A stretch of 64,000 nucleotides of DNA from Stereum hirsutum FP-91666 SS1 (GCF_000264905.1 NW_006763133.1:67067-131066); one strand, 5' to 3'; shown: positions 12,701 to 23,705, numbered from the stretch's first letter. The notes: a model not told the origin generated them from the letters alone. A program made the numbers and translations.

Positions 12701-13597
12701 GAGTCAGTGTTGAGACAGCAGTGAGGCACATATACATACAAAACGCATAGCGTAATAGGTAGTACCCCACTCGGCTTGCCCCTGAGTCTCATTGAAGACA
12801 TCAGGGTCAGTGAGGAATACCCCGAAACGAACATCGCTGTCGACGAGGGTGGTCCAATTAACGGGAGAGTCCCGATTACCACTACACCATTCTCAAATTG
12901 TATGGATAGTCAGTCAACCTTGTCATCTCTCTGACGAAGAGTCAGTATAATGTCTAAGTACCTGCACTGATGTCTGTGTAAACCTGCACAGAATGTGACT
13001 CCCCGTCCGTCGATATAGCATCGAGGTATAAATACGAGAACGGGATTGACTGGCGAACCCAGTCACCTGGCTATAAGGTCAAGTATATTATGGTTTTGAA
13101 GAAGTGCGTTTGCGTAGATAAACACACCTCTATGGGACTAAAGAATGTGATATTGAAAGTGATAGGACCAGCCGGAATCGTCAATATTGTTCGAGTTGGC
13201 GTGATGATGATTCCGGATATATCTGCAATCTCAGTATTCGGAGTAGCGATAGGGAAATCTCCAAACAAGCGGTATGCCTTTCCATCTACCCTAGCATAAC
13301 CAGCCCATCCTAATACACCTTCCTAGAGTAAGAGTGAACATCATCTTCGGAGAACAAGGGACTCCATGTGCGCACATATTCAGAACTTGAAGGTGTTGGG
13401 CGAGTGGGCCATCCAATGGGAGACTTGCTTGTCCCGTTTACGGGCTGCCATGCGCTGAGGTAGGGTGAGCGAACAATGAGAGGAATGTCCACAACTCCAG
13501 AAGACAGGGCAAGGACAGATCGATAGAGAAAGAACCATAGACATATCACCAGCTGCAGTACGATCCTAACGATAGAACTGTCTCTAGCGTCGTGCAT
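9729..13597 (-). CDS. Glutaminase A-like secreted/membrane protein (DUF4964-DUF5127-DUF1793) with C-terminal TM anchor
   Basis: The family is an extracellular glutaminase type that converts glutamine to glutamate and ammonia outside the cell. The start at 13597 gives a hydrophobic leader (IVRIVLQLVICLWFFLYRSVLA). Recognisable blocks follow in family order: PLIVRSPYLSAWQP (exon 1), GVLGWAGYARVDGKAYRLFGDFP (about 13320-13250), DWVRQSIPFSYLYLDAISTDG, WTTLVDSDVRFGVF, DDFPVFAIAVDL, LGLRQCLGATELTLGQNSDG, FPMIMYIDPSLGRPILEPLF, ANQTNLALKGIIAIKAMSEL and SSWTLGDNIFFDLWL. About a dozen short introns separate them, and the frames agree from exon to exon. The last exon encodes a transmembrane helix (FGAIAGGVIAFVVLCCSALVVLFLRRRR) and a roughly 200-residue charged cytoplasmic-type tail. 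That suggests a surface-anchored enzyme. Catalytic activity is inferred from the family. Confidence 0.85.
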
Positions 13598-15149
13598 TGC
13601 AGAGAGATTCAGATGTGGGAGTTGCGGTATGAGAGAGGGAATCAGGACAAAAAAGACCGTTGGCTGATTAGAGCTACCTCGTCATGAATCGCTAAGTGAT
13701 CAGTGTCTCCGCGATCAGGCGGTGAAAGGTGATGATATTGAGCATAGACTGACAACGATCATCTTCAGTGTATGTACGCTGACCTAAACTCGTAGTCAAA
13801 TGACAGAGGCAAATGGCAAAGACCTGACCTATTGTGGCCCACATCATTAATCACGACTTGATGACCAGATTCTGATGTGAGAAGTGGGGCAACGTCACGA
13901 CTTAGAAACACTGCCGTCGGATTTCTGCTGCATCTGCAAGGGCATCAAGGGCAACCGTCGACTCGAGGACACGCGCTCGAGCTCTGACGGGAATACGAAC
14001 GAGATAGAATGTTCTGCACAGATAGGAAGGCTTGTTCTCTGGTCATACCAAGGGAGAGTGTCGATTCTCGTAATGTGTGTACTGTTGCCGGGAAGAGCGG
14101 TAGATCGGAGCAACTGGAATGTACCCAACACGCACCCGTCATGTCAAACAAGTATGGAATCAAAGTGGTGCAAGAACAATACTGATGAAAGAGTATGCTA
14201 TGCATCCCGAAGTGTTGCCCTCCATTTAGTGGTGCTCAGTCCCGTACTGCGTGTCTCACCGCAATCTGATGTTCTGAACAGCTCACGAGTCCTCCACAGC
14301 CACACGGTGTTACAACTGTGCCGTCAGTAAAGGCGAATCATGATGGAAACCGTCTAACACACAGAAGAGAAAAGCAAGACATGCTAAGTGAAACGACTTA
14401 GACACAACCCATCGTGGGCGAACGTCGCTCGACATCGTATTTGGACCTAGTTAGACTAAAAGTTGCGAGTAGGAAGAAGCGGTCAAACTAGTCTCCTATG
14501 AGCAGAGTAGCCAATCGTTCAAGCAGGCTGGCATAAGGATTGCTGCAGTATCTGGCGCACAGCAAGCGCTGCCCCATCTGTTATCTGTCCGCACAGTAAC
14601 CAAGGCCAACGTGGCCTCCTGCTCAATACTCCGGAGAGTTCGAGAGCATATTCCAGAGAGAAATGACAGCCCAATAGTGCGAGACGTCTCGAGCAGCGAA
14701 GCCGGTGGTCGGGATGGCGGGATAGATGACGTAAGGAAGCGAACGAACAGGTACAATCGGGAGCAGGAGCGAGTTACGATTCAAGTCAGCCTCGAGTTCG
14801 CGAATTTCTCGACATAAGTCATTTTGAAGCCTTCCGCAACGATTCCTCCATACAGTTCCCCCGAACGACGACTCGACCCGATACATCCATCCCTCGCAGC
14901 GCCGAAAGCTCGACGATTGATAGAGAGGGAGACAGAACGAGCGATGAGGGCGGTTAGATGAAGTCGCCGAGTGCCTGCATCTTAGGTCCAGACGACGAGA
15001 CAAAAAATCAGCATACATCGATCCAAGGAGATCATGAGAAGAAGAAGAACAGAAAGAGTAAGAGGAAAGAGGGCGGAAAAAGTAGGAGACAAGAGAGGTG
15101 AGACGAAAAAAAGAAAAAAAAGGAAGGCTGACGTGTTTGGATTTGAGAG
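13598..15149. other. No recognisable gene
   Basis: About 1.5 kb. It may include the lost 3' part of the SEC61 pseudogene, but I could read no conserved C-terminal SEC61 residues. No other domain was seen. Confidence 0.4.
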
Positions 15150-16855
15150 TGAGGACTTACTCACAACTATACCTGATAGTAACGGCCACCAAGATCCGGT
15201 CCCACTCCCGATTGCGCCTATAAGATCCACCAAGAGGGAGAGGAGGCTCAGGATAGCGCCTCTGAAGGCGGCGATGGTGGAGATCACGGGTTTCAGCTCT
15301 TTGTACATAGATCCTGCGCTGTTGCCGGCCATGACCTACCAAAAACGGTCAGCGTGACAAAACAGGGGTTTGAGAGAGGCAAGCGGGGGTGGAGGAGAAA
15401 GAGGGGAGGGAAGACGAAACGCACCATCTGTTGGTCCTTGAGCTGGTTAGCAATATCGCGCGGCCAGGACTTGGAGACTTCGATCCAGGACTTGGAGAAC
15501 GCGGCACAGGCGGTGGCCATGAGGGAAATATAGATGTCGGTGTCAATTGGGTCGAGGAGGGCGGTGCGGAGGGTGTGAGGTGGGTCATGTAGTACCCGAT
15601 ATCGGAGACAGCGGCGAGCTGGGGCGGATCTTACATGGGCTGGACAGAGGAGGTGTGTAAGGGGCGAGCAAGTGCGATGACGAGAAAGAGAGGAGAAGGG
15701 AAGAGACGAGGAGGCTGTCCCGGAAACGAGAGGCAAGCATTTGCAAAACTATGAACAAGTTCGATGTAAGCGCGAATTCGAGAACAATCGGCACATTCAA
15801 CGTACAAATCAGCTTGACGGGATACGACTCGCTTCCCTCTGAACCTATTACTCTTCACCGGAATCTCCAACCTAAACCTTGCAAATAGACGTCCACAGCG
15901 AAAGGGACGACCATCGTAATCAGGTTCTCCACATTCGGCGAGTTCTCCATCCAAAGGGTTACGCTTAACGCGCGTCCTGCATTGTTCTACGTGAAGAGGA
16001 GGTGGAAGAGGTTGACGACGGCACCCTCAAATTCGGGACCGCGGCCGGTGTGGATGGTTGTGGGTGAGAGGGCCATTCAGACGACCAACTCGCAGATGCT
16101 GGTGGCCATGAAGAGAGGAGGGACCGCGTTCCTTTTGGAGGAGTTTGTCGATGAGGATGACGATTAGGGCGGCGGCGACGAGTTGGATAATGAGGAGGAG
16201 ACAGACGCCGGCGCCGATATCGCGGGATTGCCGGTGAAGACCGGTGAGCGCGTAGACGGTTGCTTGTCCAAGAGATATGACCATGGTGAATACTATGAAA
16301 CGACGTCAGCATAGTGGATATTGGGCATATTGAAACGGATTCGCCAGAGGGAACGGCTAAGCTTGCGGTGATGAACATGGACAGTTACTTCCGCATCGCA
16401 GTGTGGCGTCAAATTGTGGCGCACATTGACGTCACGACAAATGTACCCGGTGGACGATACCTCCACATGTAAGTACAATCGGACGAGTCGACAGGTGCAG
16501 GTACAATGATATACAGCGACCGGGCAAAAAGCATGAAGAGACCTAACGAGGTATGAGAAACACACACGTTTCTGAGCACCGCACTATCCTCATTGAGCTA
16601 TGTAAAAGTCCACCTCGGTCAATTGCAAGTTGGCACCGGAGAGGAGTTGCATGATCATAACAGAGGTGACGATGGGGAGATGCCGAGTTCCATGAGCGTT
16701 CCACGGTTTGAGGCGAAGATGATATGCGCCCAACAGAGCGGCCCGGCAAATCGGAGGACATGATGGCGTAGAGCGGGACTTGGGGACAGACCAAGAAGAT
16801 GAGGTGCGCGACGGACGTCCATAGTACTTTCCTATTGAAGGGCACCTGTTACAAG
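15150..16855 (-). pseudogene. SEC61A: SEC61 alpha (translocon channel) pseudogene, 5'-truncated and frameshifted
   Basis: SEC61 alpha forms the protein-conducting channel of the ER. Unmistakable blocks occur in order on the minus strand: PFNRKVLWTSV...IFLVCPQVPLY (about 16845), FASNRGTLMELGISP and IVTSVMIMQLL (about 16720-16640), SLGQATVYALTGL and GAGVCLLLIIQLV (16284-16140), EIPVKSNRFRG (about 15870), NVPIVLEFALTSNLFIVLQMLASRF (about 15800), HTLRTALLDPIDTDIYISLM (about 15570), NQLKDQQM, and GSMYKELKPVI...GAIGSGTG (about 15310-15205). At least five one-base shifts separate these blocks, and conserved residues are changed. Introns are still visible, so this is not a processed copy. The first exon is missing: upstream of 16855 lies a MITE and then F-box copy C. 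An essential protein must be encoded intact elsewhere. Confidence 0.85.
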
Positions 16856-16891
16856 TGAACGTAAGCGACTACCAGCATGCCGAAATGAGAG

Positions 16892-17162
16892 TACTGTACT
16901 TTTTCGACCAAAGGTTCGTCACGCGTTCTCCGCGCTGATGAACCGAACAAAATCCTGCGTGACCTCACGCATAACGCATGGTGAGTGAACAGTGACCTCG
17001 GCAGGCGCTTGCGCAAAATAATTATTTTTGCAAGCGCCTACGTTGTTTTCTGAACCATTTACGGGTCCCGTCACGCTCACGCACGGTTTCTGAACCGTGA
17101 CCCGGGCGAAACTGATGGGTGACGTACATTTTTGATGAACCTTTGGTCGAAAAAGTACAGTA
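16892..17162. mobile_element. TA-flanked MITE with about 30-bp terminal inverted repeats
   Basis: The left end TACTGTACTTTTTCGACCAA (16892 onwards) and the reverse complement of the right end (to 17162) match over 30 bp with one mismatch. Flanking TA dinucleotides (16892-16893 and 17161-17162) fit a Tc1/mariner-type target duplication. The interior is itself partly palindromic: GGCGCTTGC... and ...GCAAGCGCC around 17006-17038. No coding capacity. Its termini resemble those of the 421-bp element at 20975-21395 (TACTGTA, one base, TTTTTCG). Confidence 0.85.
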
Positions 17163-17317
17163 TAAGCATACTTATGTCCCCACTCTTGCTCTTCTACTTC
17201 TACGGCTCTGACCTACATCTCTCTAAATACGACTTGAGAGACGCAATCGATAGTAACCTCCGCTTTTGCGTCCGTCATTACGATATTTCGTCGAAGCTGT
17301 AGATAACCGCATCCTCA

Positions 17318-19276
17318 ATGTCTTCGTGAGTTGTCCCCTGCGCTTGGATATCAGCTACCGTTCCTCACTTCTAGGGGCAGAACACTTAAAATTGACGACC
17401 TCAATGACGACTGTATTGGTCTTGTGGTGGCCGAACTACGGGAGCATTACGTTCGCAATAGCTCGAAATCGCTTCACGCGTTCTCCATCGTATGCCGGCG
17501 CATTCGCGAAATTGCATCCCCAATCATGTTCGCCGAATGCTCAGCACCCCTGAACATCGAGGTCCGCGGCTTCATTCCAGACACACTCTGGAAATTCATT
17601 CGGTATGAACTTGGAAATTGTTGTATCATTTCCATTGATCAGTGTATATAGCGTTCTATCGCTTACTGGACACCGAGCACAAAGCGCTCCATACTTAAGA
17701 ACCGACCATCTCGGAAGGGCGATGCCACAATTCGAGGTCCTAGAATAGGGCTTATATGTTAGTAAAAACTTGGAACTTTTTGCGAAAGCTCATTGGCGGA
17801 TCGGGCAGATCTTCCGCCAACAAGTTCCAAGTAAACTTGAAACATATAAGGTCTAATCCGTGAGATTTCTCAACAGCTTCGGAAATGCGATTGTCCGTGT
17901 CATCCCTGCCGTGCTGACTGCTCCTCGCCTGCGAGCATTACACGTGATTGACCAAGTCGCATACTCCGAACCAAGTCTGTCAGATGGACAACTATCGTCT
18001 AAGATTCCCCCGATTCCAACCTCTGTCATAGAGTTGAGATGGACCAGAGACCAATTCATCTTCGCCAGAGACGCCCAGATATCGGATGAGGCAGCTGTGA
18101 TTCGTTCGCTGGCCTTTCTTCTTAGGCTTTCGGTCCAAGCATTGAGCCTGCCCATCGAGTCGGCTCCAATTCGCGAGCTTTCCACACTCACCTGGCCTCA
18201 TCTTACCGATCTCTCGCTCACCGCGAATCGACCATCATCAATCATACCGCTAACAGGCGACTTTCCCTCTATCATCACCAACATGCCCCGTCTTACCGTC
18301 TTCAGCCTGATGCTACCCCAAGCATCGTCAGCCTTAAGATCAACCATCGTTTTCCCCAATAGCTCGACTACGACACCTCCCCTCGAGTGCCTCCGGAGCA
18401 TGACACTAGCTTACCCGAACCCGGAAGACCTCATATTTGACCATCTTCCAGCATCGCTATGGCACCTATCACTAACCGACTGCCCTCGGCATTACCTATC
18501 TCTGGACGGTCCAAATCCTGTCCGAGTGTACAACTACTCTTCGCCCATCATCACTTCTTCCGAGCTCCGGAGTATAATTGATCGTTGCAAAACTCCTGCT
18601 CTTAAGAGTCTCGAAGTCGTCTACCAGGCAGACAAACTGGAGGTGGAGACTTTGGGCCTGATCGCCCGCAAGTTCTCGCAACTTCATACACTCAAACTAT
18701 TCCGCTACACATCATCTGACGATGATCCCGTAGACGCTGTGAGTGTCTATGCATCAGACTCCTTCTGGCTACTCCAATCCTGATCTTCACCGTCCCCCCC
18801 CTTTTTTTTTTTGGCTAGACGGTCGTTGCATCAGCGCTTTCGCCGCTCAAAGAACTTCGTTACATATATGTACACCTCGATAACCCGAGAGCCCCGCGTT
18901 CTCGCCCCAGACAGCCGGTGAAGGAACAATATGCTGTCGTGAGGTTTTGGGACGGACTTCAAAACACCGCGGACATTTTTGCGAATGCATTCACACCCCA
19001 ACTGGACAGGATTTACCTGCTCGAGCGCTACTATTGGTCGACGTATTGGACGAGATGGAGTGTGAGGTATGGGGATGGGGATGGGGATGGGGGAGACGGC
19101 GGTGTCGATGGTGGGTCCGGCATCGGGAAGGAAGTGTATTGTGTGCGCGTTCGCGATGATAAAATCCCGTGAGTTATGTTTTTTGCCATATTCTTTGGTC
19201 GCTGCGCTGCTTCGCAGAGAGCTAATGGGCTGGATATTGTAGAGAACAAGTAGAACCAAGACCCAGACCCAGATGA
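17318..19276 (+). pseudogene. F-box-like/leucine-rich protein, copy C (interrupted by a MITE)
   Basis: Best preserved of the four copies. Exon 1 is ATGTCTTC at 17318 before GTGAGT. Exon 2 encodes SGRTLKIDDLNDDCIGLVVAEL and SFSIVCRRIREIASPIMFAEC-like F-box sequence. After an intron the reading reaches FEVLE and then a TAG at the MITE boundary (17747). Beyond the MITE an uninterrupted 290-codon stretch (17860-18738) carries leucine-rich segments (STLTWPHLTDLSL, SMTLAYPNPEDLIF, HLSLTDCPRHYLSL). An intron with a C8T12 tract, a penultimate exon (VVASALSPLKELRYIYVHL...FANAF) and a terminal exon ending in TGA at 19274-19276 follow. Apart from the MITE the frame looks open, so the disruption may be recent. 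The likely ancestral role is SCF ubiquitin-ligase substrate recognition (inferred). Confidence 0.65.
17747..17854. mobile_element. 108-bp MITE inserted in F-box copy C
   Basis: Terminal inverted repeats AGGGCTTATATGTT (17747-17760) and AACATATAAGGTCT (17841-17854) match at 12 of 14 positions. AAT is duplicated on both sides (17744-17746 and 17855-17857). Removing the element restores the reading seen in copies A and B (codons for ESVR). Internal inverted repeats (ACTTGGAACTT with AAGTTCCAAGT, and GGCGGA with TCCGCC) make it a nested hairpin. Confidence 0.9.
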
Positions 19277-19995
19277 AATGCAACGCAGGATCGTTCATGT
19301 TCCTACATACATGGATTATCTTTGTCGTGGTAGTACGTTTGTAGATGATGCCGAAAGATAGAGTTATATCACACTTGGACTCTGCTCAGTGCTGTACGGG
19401 TTCTCTTGCTATCTTCTGAATATGCCCATTGCATATCCACCCTCAATGAATATAAGTATAGTTATTGTGCGATGTTACAGTGACGGCGAAATTGTTCTCC
19501 TTGCGTTCGAGAGTCGATTGGAACAACATTTTATATGACGTCGCCCAGTCTGTCCTCAACTCTCTTGTATCTAGTCCTTGCTCGTACGTTCGCATGTGCG
19601 ATCAATTACTTCGTTGTTGAGGGGGCATGCGCACAGAGCGAATAACTTGTCATGTAGAAAATGTCCCGCAGGCTTCATCCTCATAGGTTCTTTTCTACGT
19701 GATTTAGGACGAGTTTTTCTGCTTTAAATATCTGGTAAGTAAATACAGCGAAGTTGGCCAAGACGCGCGCCAATTGGCTGGTCCATTGGGTGGCGGACGG
19801 CGGGACGCGCCACTTCGACTCCGGACAACTCCGACTACACTCTTCCCGATCCAAGTTGTGCAACGAGGCCAATTTCTTACTATACTTAAGTACCAGGTCT
19901 AACCAGGTCTCGCTACCCTTCCAAGGGCACATTTCCAGAACGCAATAACTGAGATACTCTTCAAAACCCCCACCTCCCCTCCTAAGAGGTTGCGG
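19277..19995. other. Spacer between F-box copies C and D, conserved with 6568-7316
   Basis: No gene is seen. It is homologous to the A/B spacer, with matches such as the CATGTAGAAAATG block and the GGACAACTCCGACTA block ahead of the first exon. Confidence 0.75.
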
Positions 19996-20542
19996 ATGAC
20001 CGTGTCGTCGAAGTCTTCGTTTGTCGCAAGTCATGTTTACAGTCCATATCGATGACTAACCCGCACCCCAAGTCCTGGCAGCAGGCCACTTAAAATCGAA
20101 GACCTCAACGAAGATTGCATTCGTCTTGTGGTGGACGAACTAAATCATCATTACGAACATGATAGACTCGGGCCGCTTCGCTCTTTCTCTACCGTATGCC
20201 GGCGCCTTCGCCAGGCCACAATCTCCAGTCATCTTCGCCCGATGTTCAGCTCCCCTAGATATCGATATCCGTGGCTTCATCCCCGAGACACTATGGAAAT
20301 TCATCCGGTACGAGTCTCGAAATATTCTTACAGCATTATCTCAATAGCCTATGCAGTGTGCTGTCGTTCACTGGAGAACGCTCAGCGGATACTGTAGAAT
20401 TGAGTGTCGAACATCTCGAAAGGGCCATGTCATCCTTCGAGGTTCTCGACTCCGTTCGCTTTCATGAAATCGGAAGTTCAATCGTCCTTGCCATTCCCGC
20501 TGTGCTAACCGCTCCTCACCTACGAGCACTCCACATTATTGA

Positions 20543-22048
20543 CACAGCGTAAAACGCCAGAATTCGCCGAGGGCATATTCTGGTCCAATTACGGAATACG
20601 ACGGGAATCTCCCTGAACGCGCCGTGCCGCGTCTGCCGAGAATGCAAGAAAACACGACGGGATGACATTCTCATCCAATTCTTGTGTATCCTCGAGGAAT
20701 TTTGTCGACTGCCAAGATATACGAGAATACGCCTGGCATTGGAGAAAATAAGGTTCTCGACCCCGCTTATCCAGGCCCGGAGGTCACTCGGGCTCGACTT
20801 AGACTTTTTTTTTGTGCCGACTTGCTCCCTCAGTGAGCTCCTCCATGTTCCTCACTCTGAATTGCTTTCCTGCTCTCGAGCACGCTGACACACTGACACA
20901 ATTTTGGTTCTATAGCTTCATATAACACACAGATGTCGTCAGGATACGTGGTACATGTGAGTTCGAAGGTAAGTTACTGTAGTTTTTCGCGCAGAAGTTC
21001 ACGCCACCGCCCCTCGGCTGTTGCCGAGATGACATAATCCACCTGTGTCCGGGTTCGAGAGCAGGTCAGGACAAGGGACACTGTTCACTAACTTTGTTGC
21101 TTTTTCAGGGATATTATACTTCATAAGGGTCCTGTGACCTTCATTAGCTACCATTCTGCACATACTCTAATATTATGATAAGCATTGACCTCAAATTCCA
21201 TCTTACAGGCCTTGACTAGGCCAACCTGAGGCCAATTTGGTGGCAAAAGGATATTTTCGAATCTTCGTTATCTTTCGATTTGTCCCGTTTACATGTTCAC
21301 TGCAGGTTGCCGGTATGGGACTGTCCCGGGGCACAGGTTCGTTCGCGACCCCTGTGGGACACGGGACATGAACTTGTGCGCGAAAAACTACAGTATTACA
21401 AAGAGTTGAAGGGGCGTCCCAGCAGTACCCTCCACCCCATACTTCCGTGACCGCACATCTGACATTGTCTCAAGCTTTCCTCGCTAGCATTCCGGGACCA
21501 GTCTCTCATAGTCGATACTATCTGTCTAGGTCGAACTATCTAAGATGATATTGTGTGAGTCCAAGGCCTCCAAGGCAGAGCGGTAAGCGATGAAGTCGGC
21601 GGCTTTGGATAATGTTCAGTGGTGGCTAGCGATAGAGCGGGTTCACGGGTTCGCTTTCATTCGTCGCGACCCATTGTACATATGTAGTTCTGTCCGTAGT
21701 ATATATACTTCATGGCAGCTGTCTGCTAGTGTTATTTCCCTAATTCCTGGCAGGCTGTATGTGAATATTTCAAAATGCTCGAAAATGGAGCAATAAATGA
21801 AACCAGAGGGTCCACAAAAGGAAATTACTGGCGTGCAAGCAATGCCGTCTATTTACAGCAGACCCGGGCGTGTTCGCAGAGATCCTGGTCGCATCTTGCG
21901 ATATTCTGAGCGGATTCAGTCCGTATCTTGCAAAACTTACGAGAACACGCCAACTCAGACATTCTCGTCGTATTCCCGGCGTGTTCTCCTAAATTCAGCG
22001 AATATGCAGAAGATATCCGGCCGGCGGATTCTGAGGCTTTATGCTGTG
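20543..22048. mobile_element. CACTA-like non-autonomous DNA transposon in F-box copy D
   Basis: The left end begins CACAGCGTAAAACGCCAGAA at 20543. The right end, read in reverse, begins CACAGCATAAAGCCTCAGAA (to 22048). The two match over about 26 bp with a few differences. TGA is duplicated at 20540-20542 and 22049-22051. Excision in silico rejoins copy D to the sequence of copy B (TTGACCAGTG). Three-bp duplications and CACxx termini are typical of the CACTA (CMC) superfamily. There is no transposase. The 1506-bp interior includes a second, nested element. Confidence 0.85.
20975..21395. mobile_element. 421-bp TA-flanked element nested in the CACTA-like element
   Basis: Terminal inverted repeats of about 29 bp, starting TACTGTAGTTTTTCGCGCA on each strand with two mismatches. 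TA dinucleotides are at both borders. No coding capacity. A degenerate relative is at 2175-2590 in opposite orientation, and a shorter relative is at 16892-17162. The nesting orders the events: duplication, then CACTA insertion, then this insertion. Confidence 0.85.
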
Positions 22049-22981
22049 TGACCAGTGTCCCTACTCTGAACCGGATCTCAAAGACGAGGACTTGGCATCA
22101 GATCTTCCACCCGACCAGATCCCATCGTCGATCGTCGAGCTAAGATGGTGCAGAGACCAGTGGAGTTTTGCGACTGACGCACAGATATCGGACGAGGCTG
22201 CTTTCATACGCGCACTTACATTTCCTCTCAGACTCTCCCTACAAACCCTAAGTGTTCCCATCGAGTCTGCTCCCATTCGCGAGCTGTCCACACTCATCTG
22301 GCCACAACTTACCGATCTCTCGTTCACCGCGAACACACCATCTTCAGCAACGACATCCGCATTGACTTTTCATCCATCCTCGATAGCATACCTCGTCTTT
22401 GGAACCTCAGCGTGTTGCTCCCTCAATCATCATCATTTCCTCGTTCGACCACTCTTCTCCCCATTACTTCGGCTGCAACTCCTCCTCTTGAGTCCCTCCA
22501 AAGCCTAACACTAGCCTACCCAAACCCCGCAGACCTCATATTCGACCATCTCCCACCCTCACTCCATCACCTCTCACCAACCGACTGCCCCCGCCATTAC
22601 CTCCTTGTCGACACCTCGAATCCGCTCTACGAATACAGCTACGACTCGCCCATTCTCACTTCGTCCGAGTTGGGAGGAATCGTTCGGCGCTGCGATACGC
22701 CTGACCTTGAGAGCCTCGAGGTCGTGTATCGGGCGGATGCAGCGGAGGTGGATACTTTGGGGATGATTGCACGCAGGTTTTCGGGCATAAGGACACTAAG
22801 GGTATTCCGCTACGTTGACTCCGCTGACGATCCTGTCGACGCCGTGAGCATCCATGTCCTATCATAATAGGCACTCTAATGCTAATATTCACCATCTCAT
22901 CTCCTCTTTTCTTTCTATATACTAGAGTGCCATCGCCTCAGCGCTTTCTCCCCTCCAAACCCTCCGTCACCTCTACATCCA

Positions 22982-23705
22982 GCGGCGTCGAGTGACTTCA
23001 ATAGAAAGAGGGATCCGTCACACCTGGGTTCCCAAAGCCTGACCCACAACCTTCGAAAGGCAATAGAGAGCGGGAGCAGCAGGTGAAGGGAGCTCTGTAG
23101 TTCTTCGAAGCGTGTGATAATGGTTCAGGGTTAGGCTGAGAAGGAGAAGGGGGAGGAGGCGATCAATCTACTTATACTGCCATCGTAGTCTGTGTGCTGT
23201 GCGTTGTCTATCTCGGTTGCCAGTCTCACTATTGGTGTACTATTCTACAATCATGTTCATCAATGATCTAAACTGTTGTATTTGTGATCATAGCTCTCAT
23301 TTTACTGTCAATTGATCAAATGGTGCAGTGTCTTCAGGTCTGAACTCACAGGACGACGAGGAGATAGACAAGAGGTAAAGATTGCAACCCAGCAGGCATC
23401 GGCTCATTTCGTCACATCCGTTAAATAAGTACTGTAAGCATGATCACATTCAAACTGTCCATCGTGTAATGTATGTACGTTCGCGCACCAACCCTTCCGC
23501 ATCCACGTCCTCGGGCCATGACCTATCTCGAACGACGTTCATACACTCCGCAAATAGGGTATACGAACGCCTTGCATTCTATCTGACAAACAAGAAACCA
23601 CCTACAACAACTGCGCGCCCGACTCTGACCGAGTCGGTTTTTAACCTCCTCTTCGCTTCTCTCCTCTTCTCCACATGACACCTCACACCAACATACCGTA
23701 CCACC
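22982..23705. other. No recognisable gene
   Basis: About 720 bp between the truncated F-box copy D and the 3' end of the glycosyltransferase gene. I see nothing in it. Confidence 0.5.

Larger units (their letters stand above)
19996..22981 (+). pseudogene. F-box-like/leucine-rich protein, copy D (transposon-split, frameshifted, 3'-truncated)
   Basis: The ATG at 19996 and exon 2 from about 20090 encode RPLKIEDLNEDCIRLVVDEL and SFSTVCRRLRQA. A one-base insertion near 20221 shifts the frame compared with copy B. The coding sequence is split at 20543-22048 by a CACTA-like element. It resumes with DQCPYSEPDLKDEDLASDLP (about 22053) and leucine-rich segments nearly identical to copy B. A one-base deletion near 22360 and loss of homology after about 22981 remove the terminal exons. 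It pairs with copy B as the second gene of the duplicated unit. Confidence 0.65.

Noticed and set aside
17737..17857. MITE in F-box copy C acting as a spliced intron
   Set aside because: The in-frame TAG begins at the first base of the element, and candidate donor/acceptor pairs (GTTAGT or GTCCTA with ATAAG) still leave a stop.
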